From: Sulfitobacter sp. HNIBRBA3233
Lineage (GTDB): Bacteria > Pseudomonadota > Alphaproteobacteria > Rhodobacterales > Rhodobacteraceae
DNA length: 64,000 nucleotides
Reading direction: 5' to 3'
Assembly (NCBI RefSeq): GCF_040149665.1
Contig: NZ_JBEFLP010000001.1
Span: 1,426,001 to 1,490,000, forward strand
In this document: positions 15,791 to 23,499 of the stretch, one piece after another
Layout: each line of letters begins with the position of its first letter
Position numbering within the stretch: the first letter of the stretch is position 1
Notes under the pieces: model-generated
Databases searched by the model: none
Seen by the model: only the letters and a program-made list of their open reading frames with translations
Told to the model about the DNA's origin: nothing
Made by a program: the position numbers and the translations under genes

Positions 15791-17029
15791 TTATACAGCT
15801 TTCTCAAGCTCGAAGGCGTCGTGGAGCGCCTGCACGGCAAGCTCCATATACTTGCGGTCGATCAGCACCGAAATCTTGATTTCGGAGGTGGTGATTACCT
15901 TGATGTTGATGCCCTCGTTCGAGAGAACCTTGAACATCTTGGCCGCAACACCCGTGTGGCTGCGCATCCCGATGCCGACCACGGACACCTTCGCGACATC
16001 CTCGTCGGCGATCAGATCCTGATAGCGGATCACCCCGTCGGCGGCCGCCTTGGCCATCGCCGCATCCGCGCGTTTGACCTGATCGACCGGACAGGACCAC
16101 GTCATGTCGGTCCGCCCTTCTTCGGCGATGTTCTGCACGATCATGTCGACGTTCACACCCGCATCGGAAAGCGCGGTAAAGATGCTCGCCGCGATCCCCG
16201 GTCTGTCGGCCACCGACACCAGTGTCATTTTCGCCTCGTCGCGGCTGAACGCGATCCCAGCAACTACATTGCTTTCCATGATTTCCTCCTCGTCGCACAC
16301 AAGTGTGCCGGCATCGTCCGATTGTTCCTCGAAGCTCGAAAGCACCCGTAGCTTCACCTTGTAGCGCATGGCCAGTTCGACCGACCGCGTTTGCAGCACC
16401 TTCGCACCCAGCGACGCAAGTTCGAGCATTTCCTCGAACGAGATCTTGTCCAGCTTGCGCGCCTTCGACGATACGCGCGGATCGGTTGTATAGACACCAT
16501 CGACATCGGTGTAGATATCGCAGCGCTCGGCATCGAAGGCGGCGGCGAAAGCAACTGCTGTGGTATCCGATCCCCCCCGGCCCAGCGTGGTGATCCGGCC
16601 TTCGGGGCTGACGCCCTGAAAGCCCGCCACGACAGCGACCTTCATGCCGTCCGCGAATTTGGCGAGGATGTTCTTGGGGGGAATATCCTCGATCCGCGCG
16701 GCGGAATGCGCCGAGGTCGTCTGGACCGGCACTTGCCAGCCCTGCCAGCTGCGCGCGGGAATATCCATTTCCTGCAAGGTCAGGGCCATCAGCCCCGCCG
16801 TCACGTTTTCGCCCGAAGACACGACGGCGTCATACTCGCGCGCATCGTAGAGCGCCGACGTCTCGCCGACCCAGCCGACCAGTTCGTTGGTCTTGCCCGC
16901 CATGGCAGAGACGATGACGATCACGTCATATCCCTTGGCAACCTCGACACCCACGCGTTTTGCCGCGCGGCGGATACGGTCCAGCGTGGCAACCGACGTG
17001 CCACCGAATTTCATCACGAGAACAGGCAT
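15791..17029 (-). CDS. lysC: Aspartate kinase
   Basis: A 412-residue aspartokinase, the first step of the lysine, threonine and methionine pathway. The N-terminus LVMKFGGTSVATLDRI carries the KFGGTS nucleotide-binding motif. TTLGRGGSDTTAVAFAAAF and CDIYTDVDGVYTTDPR complete the catalytic domain (about 1-250). Two ACT domains (about 265-405) provide feedback inhibition by lysine or threonine, with VVGIGMRSHTGVAAKMF in the second. Length fits the LysC alpha type. GGGGG lies ahead of the ATG. An internal start for a separate beta subunit, as in Bacillus, is not evident. Confidence 0.94.
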   Translation of the reverse strand: MPVLVMKFGGTSVATLDRIRRAAKRVGVEVAKGYDVIVIVSAMAGKTNELVGWVGETSALYDAREYDAVVSSGENVTAGLMALTLQEMDIPARSWQGWQVPVQTTSAHSAARIEDIPPKNILAKFADGMKVAVVAGFQGVSPEGRITTLGRGGSDTTAVAFAAAFDAERCDIYTDVDGVYTTDPRVSSKARKLDKISFEEMLELASLGAKVLQTRSVELAMRYKVKLRVLSSFEEQSDDAGTLVCDEEEIMESNVVAGIAFSRDEAKMTLVSVADRPGIAASIFTALSDAGVNVDMIVQNIAEEGRTDMTWSCPVDQVKRADAAMAKAAADGVIRYQDLIADEDVAKVSVVGIGMRSHTGVAAKMFKVLSNEGINIKVITTSEIKISVLIDRKYMELAVQALHDAFELEKAV

Positions 17030-17149
17030 CGTACCCCCGTTTGCGGTCTCCCGCGCCCTCTACGACAGCCGGAGCGCCCTTGCAAGCGTCAGGCGGCCGG
17101 TAGGGTCCAGAACGCGCTCCATCGGATCCCGACAGCATGCCTTCCCGGG

Positions 17150-17794
17150 CTACATGGGGTGGTCGCGCCCGTCCCATGTCTCGAAACAGCCTGTGCGCGT
17201 CAGATCCAGGGCCGCGAAACGATCCACCAGCCCCGCGACAGAGGCATCCACATCGATATCGGCGGTCCCGCCCCCCATATCCGTCTGCACCCAGCCGGGG
17301 TGATAGATACCCACGGCAATGCCTTCGGGCTTGAGGTCTGTAGCAAGGTTCCGACCCAGATTGAGCACTGCCGCCTTGGACGCGCGGTAGATATAGCTGC
17401 CACCCGGAGCCAGAGTGCTGGACGCCATCTGGGACGAGATGATCGCGATTTTCGGCGCCGGGGCGCGGCGCAGATGCGGCAGAAGCGCCTGAATGCTCAG
17501 AAATACCCCGGTGACGTTCACCGCAAAGCTCTGCGCCCAGAGGTCCGCGCCGAAACCGGTATCCAGATCGCAGCCCTTGTCGAGGTAGACACCGGCGTTG
17601 CACACCAGCAACTCCACCGGCCCCTCGCCCAGCGCCTGCGCCATGGCGCTGTGGCTCGACGGTTGCGTCACGTCGAGCTGGATATCCGACGAAGGTGACC
17701 GGCTTGCGCCCATCACGTCCTTTCCGGCTGCGCGGTAATGCTCGGCAAGGCCTGCGCCAATGCCGCGGCTTGCGCCGGTGATCACGATGGTCAT
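17150..17794 (-). CDS. Short-chain dehydrogenase/reductase (SDR)
   Basis: A 214-residue classical SDR. The cofactor-binding motif ITGASRGIGAGLAEHYR is at residues 4-20, NAG at LVCNAGVYLD, and the catalytic pair in YRASKAAVLNLGRNL (Tyr and Lys of YxxxK). A serine lies in IISSQMASS. Arg after the glycine motif (SRSPSSD region) suggests NADP preference. The C-terminal substrate loop is short. AGGAAGGA precedes the ATG. It is on the same strand as DUF1178 and lysC, without obvious functional link; the substrate cannot be told. Confidence 0.85.
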   Translation of the reverse strand: MTIVITGASRGIGAGLAEHYRAAGKDVMGASRSPSSDIQLDVTQPSSHSAMAQALGEGPVELLVCNAGVYLDKGCDLDTGFGADLWAQSFAVNVTGVFLSIQALLPHLRRAPAPKIAIISSQMASSTLAPGGSYIYRASKAAVLNLGRNLATDLKPEGIAVGIYHPGWVQTDMGGGTADIDVDASVAGLVDRFAALDLTRTGCFETWDGRDHPM

Positions 17795-17827
17795 TCCTGT
17801 CGTCCTTCCTGTGGGGATCGGGGGCCG

Positions 17828-18247
17828 TTACTGCATTTTCTGGCGCGGCTTGAACGGCAGCGGCGCGACCGGCACACCGTCGTCCAGAAGCGCGCGCGCC
17901 TCCGCCGGTGTCGTTTCTCCGTAAATCGGTTTTTCGGGGCTGCGCCCCTCGTGCATCTCGCGCGCGCGTTCGGCAAAGCTTCCGCCGACGTAGGTTGCTT
18001 TCGCCTCGATCTCCCGGCGCAGCTCCGCCAGCCTCACCGCGGGGTCCTGCTCGGCTGTGCGCGGCGGCTTGGCCGGTGCGGCCTTTTCGACCACGTTCGG
18101 CGCCATCAGCGCCTTGCGCACGGCCCCCGACCCGCAGACCCCGCAGCTCAGATGTCCGGCTTTCGCGAGCGCGTCGAAGGCCGCAGCCGATTGAAACCAG
18201 CTTTCGAATTCGTGTCCGTCATCGCAGCGCAGCGCGTAGCGGATCAT
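17828..18247 (-). CDS. DUF1178 family protein
   Basis: A 139-residue protein of the DUF1178 family, widespread in alphaproteobacteria and of unknown function. The N-terminal part MIRYALRCDDGHEFESWF and CGVCGSGAVRKALMAPNV contains a Cys pair (CxxC) that, with Cys8, suggests a small zinc ribbon. The C-terminal half (LRREIEAKATYVGGSFAERAREMHEG...) is the most conserved stretch of the family. AAGGAA precedes the ATG. It is 33 bp upstream of the SDR gene on the same strand. Confidence 0.85.
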   Translation of the reverse strand: MIRYALRCDDGHEFESWFQSAAAFDALAKAGHLSCGVCGSGAVRKALMAPNVVEKAAPAKPPRTAEQDPAVRLAELRREIEAKATYVGGSFAERAREMHEGRSPEKPIYGETTPAEARALLDDGVPVAPLPFKPRQKMQ

Positions 18248-18308
18248 CTGACCATTCCTTCGTTGCAGACAGTGACTAACCTATAAATGGCGCTGCACCC
18301 CCGTTCGG

Positions 18309-18788
18309 TCAAGCGGGCGCGCTGGGGCCACGGGCTTCGGGCGGGTCGAACCCCACGATCAGCTTCGCCAGTTCCTTTTGCTGCACCAGCTTGGCTGCGC
18401 GCTTGCGGGAGACCCACTTGCGCCGCCGCTCGCGCGCTTCGGGGAACCGTTTTTCTGTTGTGCGCACCCGCACCGGATACAGCATCGCCACAACCGGTAT
18501 CGGTGTGCCGCTGCGGCTGTTTTTCATGTAGGAATAAACGCCGAGGCAGGAATCGCTCGCAACACCGCGGACACCGGCTTCTTCCCAGGCTTCGCGCGCG
18601 GCACTGGCGGCGGGGGTCTTGCCCTCCATCGGCCAGCCCTTGGGCACGATCCAGCGCTTGCGCGTGCGCGATGTCACCAGCAGGATTTCAACCTTGCCCT
18701 TTTTCACGCGCCAGCACAGGGCCGCAAATTGCACCCGCGCGGCGTCCTTTGCGCCCCCGTAGAGCGATATCGGCAGTTGTTTTGCCAT
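18309..18788 (-). CDS. NUDIX hydrolase (diphosphoinositol-polyphosphate phosphohydrolase-like)
   Basis: A 159-residue NUDIX protein. These enzymes cleave nucleoside diphosphates linked to another group. The NUDIX helix reads GKTPAASAAREAWEEAGV (about 58-75): the REAWEEAG core is intact, but the early Glu of the canonical box is replaced by Lys. This is familiar from the WPMEGKT subgroup of alphaproteobacteria, related to DIPP-type enzymes. KRWIVPKGWPMEGK directly precedes it. The C-terminus is rich in Lys and Arg (ARERRRKWVSRKRAAKLVQ). The ATG at 18788 is chosen over a GTG 21 nt upstream because AAGGGGA lies at usable distance. Substrate unknown. Confidence 0.83.
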   Translation of the reverse strand: MAKQLPISLYGGAKDAARVQFAALCWRVKKGKVEILLVTSRTRKRWIVPKGWPMEGKTPAASAAREAWEEAGVRGVASDSCLGVYSYMKNSRSGTPIPVVAMLYPVRVRTTEKRFPEARERRRKWVSRKRAAKLVQQKELAKLIVGFDPPEARGPSAPA

Positions 18789-18925
18789 CTTCGGGCGTAT
18801 CCCCTTCACCTACGCGGTCCGATCTGCAACACAGCTAGCGCCAGAGTGGACGGCTGGCCACCGCAAAAAACCGGCCTGCGGTGCCTCTTGCCGCCCGTGG
18901 CCGGTTGAAGGATAGTCGCAGCGAC

Positions 18926-19666
18926 ATGATACGCATCCTCGCCCTCACCGTCTTTTTGTTCGGCTTTGCCGGATGGGCGCAGGCCCGTCCGGTCACCGTA
19001 TTCGCTGCCGCCAGCCTGCGCGACGCGCTTAGCGAGATTGCGCGGAGCTTCCCGCAGGAGGTGACACTTTCCTTCGCGGGGTCCGGGACGCTCGCCCGCC
19101 AGATCGCCGCTGGTGCGCCGGTGGATGCCGTGGTGCTGGCGCATGCCGACTGGGCGGACTGGCTGGCTGAGCGCGACGTGCTGCTGGCGGGCAGCCGCGT
19201 TGATGTCGCGGGCGGCGCGCTGGTGCTCGTGGGCCGCAAGGGCAGCCCGGACCTACCGGTGGTGGACGGTCCGGGGCTGATGGCCCTGCTGGGCCCGCGC
19301 GGGCGCCTTGCCATCGGCCAGCGCGATGCGGTGCCCGCAGGTTCCTACGCGCGGGCATGGTTGCAGCATGCGGGGCTGTGGGAGACGCTGGTGCCGCGTC
19401 TCGCAGAGACCGACAATGTGCGCGCGGCACTAGCGCTGGTGGCGCAGGGGGCCGCACCGCTGGGGGTGGTCTATGCCGCCGATGCGGCCGCAGAGCCGCG
19501 TGTGGACGTGCTCTACCGTGTGCCGGCCTCCGCGCATCCGCCGATCCGCTATCCCGCAGCCGCTCTGACCGAAGAGGGCCGCGATTTCGTGGCCTTCCTG
19601 CGCAGTCCCGAGGCTGAGGCGATCTTTGCGCAGTTCGGCTTTGCGGCTCCGGCGGACGGGCCATGA
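18926..19666 (+). CDS. modA: Molybdate ABC transporter substrate-binding protein
   Basis: A 246-residue periplasmic molybdate/tungstate-binding protein. Residues 1-21 (MIRILALTVFLFGFAGWAQA) are the signal peptide. VTVFAAASLRDALSEI (serine contact) and LSFAGSGTLARQIAAGAPVDAVVLAHADW are ModA signatures. RLAIGQRDAVPAGSYARAWL is the second-lobe binding loop. The ATG at 18926 gives the signal peptide; its ribosome-binding site is weak. First gene of modABC with 4-base ATGA overlaps throughout. I saw no ModE site or molybdenum-cofactor riboswitch upstream, so control is unclear. Confidence 0.93.
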   Translation: MIRILALTVFLFGFAGWAQARPVTVFAAASLRDALSEIARSFPQEVTLSFAGSGTLARQIAAGAPVDAVVLAHADWADWLAERDVLLAGSRVDVAGGALVLVGRKGSPDLPVVDGPGLMALLGPRGRLAIGQRDAVPAGSYARAWLQHAGLWETLVPRLAETDNVRAALALVAQGAAPLGVVYAADAAAEPRVDVLYRVPASAHPPIRYPAAALTEEGRDFVAFLRSPEAEAIFAQFGFAAPADGP

Positions 19667-20355
19667 CCCTTGATGCGGCGGCCTGGGCCGCGCTGGCGCT
19701 GTCGCTGCGGGTCGCTGTCTGGGCGACGCTGCTGGGCGTGCCCTTGTCGATCTGGGTGGCATGGCTGCTGGCGCGGCGCGACTTTCGCGGCAAGACGCTC
19801 GTCAGCGCGCTTGTCCATCTGCCGCTGGTAATGCCGCCGGTGGTCACCGGCTATATCCTTCTGAGCCTCTTTTCGCCCGCGGCCCCGGTGGGCGCCGCGC
19901 TTGAAACAGTCGGCATCACGCTTGCCTTCAAGTGGACCGGCGCGGTGCTTGCGGCGGTGGTGATGGGGTTTCCGCTGATGGTGCGCGCCATGCGGCTGGC
20001 GTTCGAGGCGGTGGATCCGAGGCTTGAAGAGGCTGCTGCAACGCTCGGCGCGTCGCGCGCGGAGGTGTTCCTGCGCGTGACCCTGCCGCTGATCGCCCCC
20101 GGTATTCTTGCCGGGGCCGTCATGGGGTTTGCCAAGGCGATGGGCGAATTCGGCGCGACGATCACCTTCGTTGCGAACATCCCCGGAGAAACGCAAACCC
20201 TGCCCATCGCAATCTGGACCGCGCTGCAAATTCCGGGCGGCGAGGCGCAGGCGACAGCGCTGGCGCTGCTGTCCTGCGTCGTTGCACTGGGGGCGGTTTT
20301 CGCCTCCGAACTTCTTGCCCGCCGGGTGGCCGCGCGCATCGGGGACCGGGCATGA
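19663..20355 (+). CDS. modB: Molybdate ABC transporter permease
   Basis: A 230-residue inner-membrane permease with about five transmembrane segments. It begins TLDAAAWAALALSLRVAVWAT and has the characteristic SALVHLPLVMPPVVTGYILL. The EAA loop for the ATPase is EEAAATLGASRAEVFLRVTL (about 125-144), followed by AKAMGEFGATITFVANIPG, diagnostic for ModB. It overlaps modA and modC by 4 bp each (ATGA). Confidence 0.94.
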   Translation: MTLDAAAWAALALSLRVAVWATLLGVPLSIWVAWLLARRDFRGKTLVSALVHLPLVMPPVVTGYILLSLFSPAAPVGAALETVGITLAFKWTGAVLAAVVMGFPLMVRAMRLAFEAVDPRLEEAAATLGASRAEVFLRVTLPLIAPGILAGAVMGFAKAMGEFGATITFVANIPGETQTLPIAIWTALQIPGGEAQATALALLSCVVALGAVFASELLARRVAARIGDRA

Positions 20356-21437
20356 GCCTGGAGCTGTCGCTGCGCCACCGCTTCGGGGAGTTCGACCTCG
20401 ACCTGTCGCTGCGTGCGGGCGGCGGGGTCACGGCGCTTTTCGGGCGCTCGGGCGCGGGTAAAAGTACGGTGATCAAGGCAGTCGCGGGTCTGTTGCGCCC
20501 CGACGAGGGACATCTGAGCATCGCCGGCGAGACCCTGATGGATACGGCCACCGGCCGGTTCGTCCCGCCCCACAAGCGACGGTTCGGCACGGTGTTCCAG
20601 GACGCTCGCCTGTTTCCGCATCTCGACGTGGCGCGGAACCTTGATTTCGGCGCCCGCTACGCCCCCGCAGGGGTGCGCGTGCCGCGGGCGGATGTGATAG
20701 ACCTTCTGGGTCTCGCCCCGTTGCTGCGGCGCAAACCCGAAACCCTGTCGGGCGGCGAGCGCCAGCGCGTGGCACTGGGGCGCGCTCTGCTGAGCGCCCC
20801 GCGGATGCTGCTGATGGACGAACCGCTGGCCAGTCTCGATGCGCCGCGCAAGGAAGAGATCCTGCCGTTTCTGGAACGGCTGCGCGATGGGCCGCTGCGG
20901 GTGCCGATCCTCTACGTGAGCCATTCGCTGGACGAGGTGGCGCGTCTGGCCGACACGCTGGTCTTGTTGCGCGCGGGCCGCGTTGCCGCGCAAGGCCCGT
21001 TGCGCGACGTGATGTCCGATCCCGCCGCCGTGCCGCATCTGGGGGTGCGCGAGGCCGGGTCGGTGATTGACGCAGAGGTTCTGGCGCATGAGGCCGACGG
21101 GCTGACGCGGCTTGGCGTGAGTGCGGGAACGCTGTTGCTGCCGGGGGTGGAAGCGGCTGTCGGGGCGCGCGTGCGCCTGCGGATCAAGGCGCAGGACATC
21201 CTGATCGCGCGCGCGCGGCCAGAGGGGCTTTCGGCGCTGAACATCCTGCCCGTGAGGGTGCGCAACATCCGCACCGGCGAAGGGCCCGGCGCGGCAATCG
21301 CGCTGGCGGCGGGGACAGACCAGCTGCTTGCACGGATCACGCGGCGGGCGGTTTCGGAGCTGGACCTGCGCGAGGGGCAGGATTGTTTCGCCGTACTGAA
21401 ATCCACCGCCATCGCACAGGGCAGCATCGGACGCTGA
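20352..21437 (+). CDS. modC: Molybdate ABC transporter ATP-binding protein
   Basis: A 361-residue ATPase driving ModB. Walker A is GRSGAGKST (about 32-40), Q-loop VFQDARLFPHLDV, signature LSGGERQRVALGRALL, Walker B MLLMDEPLASLD, switch His in YVSHSLDEV. The C-terminal domain (about 285-355), with RIKAQDILIARARPEGLSA and ending LREGQDCFAVLKSTAI, is the Mop/TOBE domain that binds molybdate. It overlaps modB by 4 bp. It converges with the EcsC-family gene. Confidence 0.94.
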   Translation: MSLELSLRHRFGEFDLDLSLRAGGGVTALFGRSGAGKSTVIKAVAGLLRPDEGHLSIAGETLMDTATGRFVPPHKRRFGTVFQDARLFPHLDVARNLDFGARYAPAGVRVPRADVIDLLGLAPLLRRKPETLSGGERQRVALGRALLSAPRMLLMDEPLASLDAPRKEEILPFLERLRDGPLRVPILYVSHSLDEVARLADTLVLLRAGRVAAQGPLRDVMSDPAAVPHLGVREAGSVIDAEVLAHEADGLTRLGVSAGTLLLPGVEAAVGARVRLRIKAQDILIARARPEGLSALNILPVRVRNIRTGEGPGAAIALAAGTDQLLARITRRAVSELDLREGQDCFAVLKSTAIAQGSIGR

Positions 21438-21454
21438 CCCGCGCGCTCCTCGCT

Positions 21455-21479
21455 GCCCTGCGGGCGCTCCTCGCAGGGC
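21455..21479. terminator. Hairpin between convergent modC and EcsC-family genes
   Basis: GCCCTGCG (21455-21462) pairs with CGCAGGGC (21472-21479) around a 9-nt loop, in the 47-bp gap between two convergent stop codons. No T-run follows, so efficiency is uncertain. The sequence GCGCTCCTCGC is also directly repeated here. Confidence 0.4.
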
Positions 21480-21484
21480 GGACC

Positions 21485-22249
21485 CTAAACGGACGTGAGT
21501 TGTTTCATCTTGACCGCGAGGCGCTTGTTGAGCTCTTCGGGGCGGATATCGGCGTCGATCGCCAGCTTGCGCAGCCCGAAATGCACATGCGCCATATCCT
21601 CGTAATAGCTGGTATAGGCATAATTCGTCGCGGCCCCCGCGATGGCGCCCAGCACCGGCACGGTCTGCGCGGCGAGTTTCTGGCCCATGACGACCGCAAG
21701 GCGCGGTGCCACCTTATGCACGATCGCCTGCACCGCCTTTCCCGAAAGCGCCAGACGCGCGGTCAGGAACGCGAGGTCCGACCCGTCGTCATCCGTCAGC
21801 GGACCGGCCGCCGAAAAGACCCGCACACAATCGAAGCGCACGCTTTCCGCCTCGGTGTCAAAGCCGTGCTCGGCGGCGACGCCCTCGATCACGCGCAGCA
21901 GAAGCGTTGTGGTCACAGGCAGTTCGGCCAGCGCGGTGGGCAGCCCCCCGGCCCCGCCCGCAGCCCCCATGGCGACAGACACCGCCGAATTGAGCCACGA
22001 GGACTGGTCGGGAACCCGCGCGCGGCTGGTATGCGCGGCGTTCATCGCATGCTCGAGCGCGCGCACGGTCGCCGTCTCGAGCTGGCGGCGCACCCCCGCA
22101 GGCAGCCTGTCGAGGAGGTTCTCGGCCTGCCCGCCGATCATGTTGAGCACGGTAATTCCAACGCCGCCGGCTTTCTTGTAGCGCCGCGCGATACGCTCAA
22201 GCTCGGCCTCGACGTCGATCTCGGCGGGTAAACTGGTGTTGTCGGTCAT
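21485..22249 (-). CDS. EcsC family protein
   Basis: A 254-residue member of the EcsC family (named after a Bacillus gene of unknown biochemical role). Features include ARRYKKAGGVGITVLNMIGGQAENLLDRLP, a glycine/alanine-rich segment SVAMGAAGGAGGLPTALAEL resembling a membrane-inserting stretch, and RDD-free helical C-terminal half with LAAQTVPVLGAIAGAATNY. The ATG at 22249 directly follows GGGAGGCGCCC, so a longer frame is rejected. No functional partner is apparent next to it. Confidence 0.8.
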   Translation of the reverse strand: MTDNTSLPAEIDVEAELERIARRYKKAGGVGITVLNMIGGQAENLLDRLPAGVRRQLETATVRALEHAMNAAHTSRARVPDQSSWLNSAVSVAMGAAGGAGGLPTALAELPVTTTLLLRVIEGVAAEHGFDTEAESVRFDCVRVFSAAGPLTDDDGSDLAFLTARLALSGKAVQAIVHKVAPRLAVVMGQKLAAQTVPVLGAIAGAATNYAYTSYYEDMAHVHFGLRKLAIDADIRPEELNKRLAVKMKQLTSV

Positions 22250-22322
22250 GGGCGCCTCCCTCCGCCCCAATGTGGGCGTCCTGCGGGCGCAATGCAACGG
22301 CGCGCGGAAGGCCGAATACCGC

Positions 22323-22811
22323 CTAACGCGCGGCTTTCTCGACCAAGCCTGACACGCTGTCCCACGCCCCGTCGGACAAGGCCCGCCCCAGGACCCTGTC
22401 GGGATTCGTGGGCGGGGGCATTTCCACATCGGAAAGCTTGGTAAAACCGTAGCGCCCGTAATAGGGCGCATCGCCGACCAGCATCACACGGGTCCAGCCC
22501 AGCGGGACAGCACGCTCCAGCGACGTTTCAATAAGCAGCGCGCCCAGCCCCTCGCCCTGCCGTGTCGGGTGGACTGCAACCGGTCCGAGCAGCAATGCGG
22601 GATGCCCGCCCACCGCGACCGGCCAGTACCGGATCGCCCCGGCAAGGATGCCGTCGCCGTCGCGGGCCAGCATCGACAAGCCCGCCACGGGCGCCACGCC
22701 ATCGCGCAGACGGTAGGACGACAACGCCGTCCGACCGGGCGCGAAACACGTATCGTACAGCGCCTCGACCTCCCAATGGTCGTCAGCGCCTTCGGGAAAT
22801 AGGCTGTACAC
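22323..22811 (-). CDS. GNAT family N-acetyltransferase (YhbS-like)
   Basis: A 162-residue GNAT acetyltransferase. The acetyl-CoA site is LLGPVAVHPTRQGEGLGALLIETSL (beta4-alpha3 with RQGEGLG). GWTRVMLVGDAPYYGRYGF is the beta5 motif characteristic of YhbS-like members. It starts with GTG, preceded by GGAG at 8 nt. The acceptor substrate is unknown. It is divergent from the flavin reductase gene with an 82-bp spacer. Confidence 0.85.
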   Translation of the reverse strand: MYSLFPEGADDHWEVEALYDTCFAPGRTALSSYRLRDGVAPVAGLSMLARDGDGILAGAIRYWPVAVGGHPALLLGPVAVHPTRQGEGLGALLIETSLERAVPLGWTRVMLVGDAPYYGRYGFTKLSDVEMPPPTNPDRVLGRALSDGAWDSVSGLVEKAAR

Positions 22812-22893
22812 GGGCGCGCTCCGGTCATTCGTGCTGGAAAGCGGACTAACATGACGCTAGCACTGGGTTCAATCACAACGGAGATACCCCAAC

Positions 22894-23499
22894 ATGTTCT
22901 ATCGTCCCGAAGACGGTCACGGCCTGCCACACAACCCTTTCAACGCTATCGTGACACCCCGTCCCATCGGCTGGATCTCGACCCGCGACTCCGAAGGTCG
23001 CGACAATCTCGCACCCTACTCCTTTTTCAACGGCGTGGCCTATACACCGCCGCAGGTCATGTTCGCCTCGACCGGCGCCAAGGACGACCGCGACGGCACC
23101 AAGGACAGCATGGCAAACATCCGCGACACCGGCGTCTTTTGCGTCAACATCGTCGAATACGCCGCGCGCGACGCCATGAACGCCTCTGCCGCGCATCTGC
23201 CGCATGACGTCGACGAATTCGTCCATGCCGGACTGGAAAAAGTCGAATGCGATGAGATTGCCTGCGCGCGCGTCGCCAATGCCCCCGCGGCGATGGAGTG
23301 CCGCCTGACCCAGATCGTTCAGATCGAGGGCGCGGCCAATTTCGTGTGTTTCGGGGAAGTGATCGGCGTGCATCTGCGCGACGACTGTCTTGTCGATGGC
23401 AAGTTCGACGTCACCCGCTATGAACCGCTCAGCCGTCTGGGATACCGTGACTACACGCGCGTCCGCGAGGTCTTCGAGATGGCGCGCCCCGACGACTAA
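22894..23499 (+). CDS. Flavin reductase family protein
   Basis: A 201-residue flavin-reductase-like (split-barrel FMN-binding) protein. The N-terminus FNAIVTPRPIGWISTRDSEGRDNLAPYSFFNGVAYTPPQVMFAS carries the RPIGWIST and NLAPYSFFN motifs that bind FMN. TKDSMANIRDTGVFCVNIV follows. Such proteins supply reduced flavin or act as FMN enzymes themselves; the subgroup without a linked oxygenase is uncharacterised. Its TAA overlaps the TAG of the opposite-strand histidine kinase. Confidence 0.87.
   Translation: MFYRPEDGHGLPHNPFNAIVTPRPIGWISTRDSEGRDNLAPYSFFNGVAYTPPQVMFASTGAKDDRDGTKDSMANIRDTGVFCVNIVEYAARDAMNASAAHLPHDVDEFVHAGLEKVECDEIACARVANAPAAMECRLTQIVQIEGAANFVCFGEVIGVHLRDDCLVDGKFDVTRYEPLSRLGYRDYTRVREVFEMARPDD

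Noticed and set aside
18810-18925. Molybdenum-cofactor riboswitch or ModE operator before modA
   Set aside because: Only a modest CACCGCA/TGCGGTG pairing is visible; no motif of either element could be recognised.
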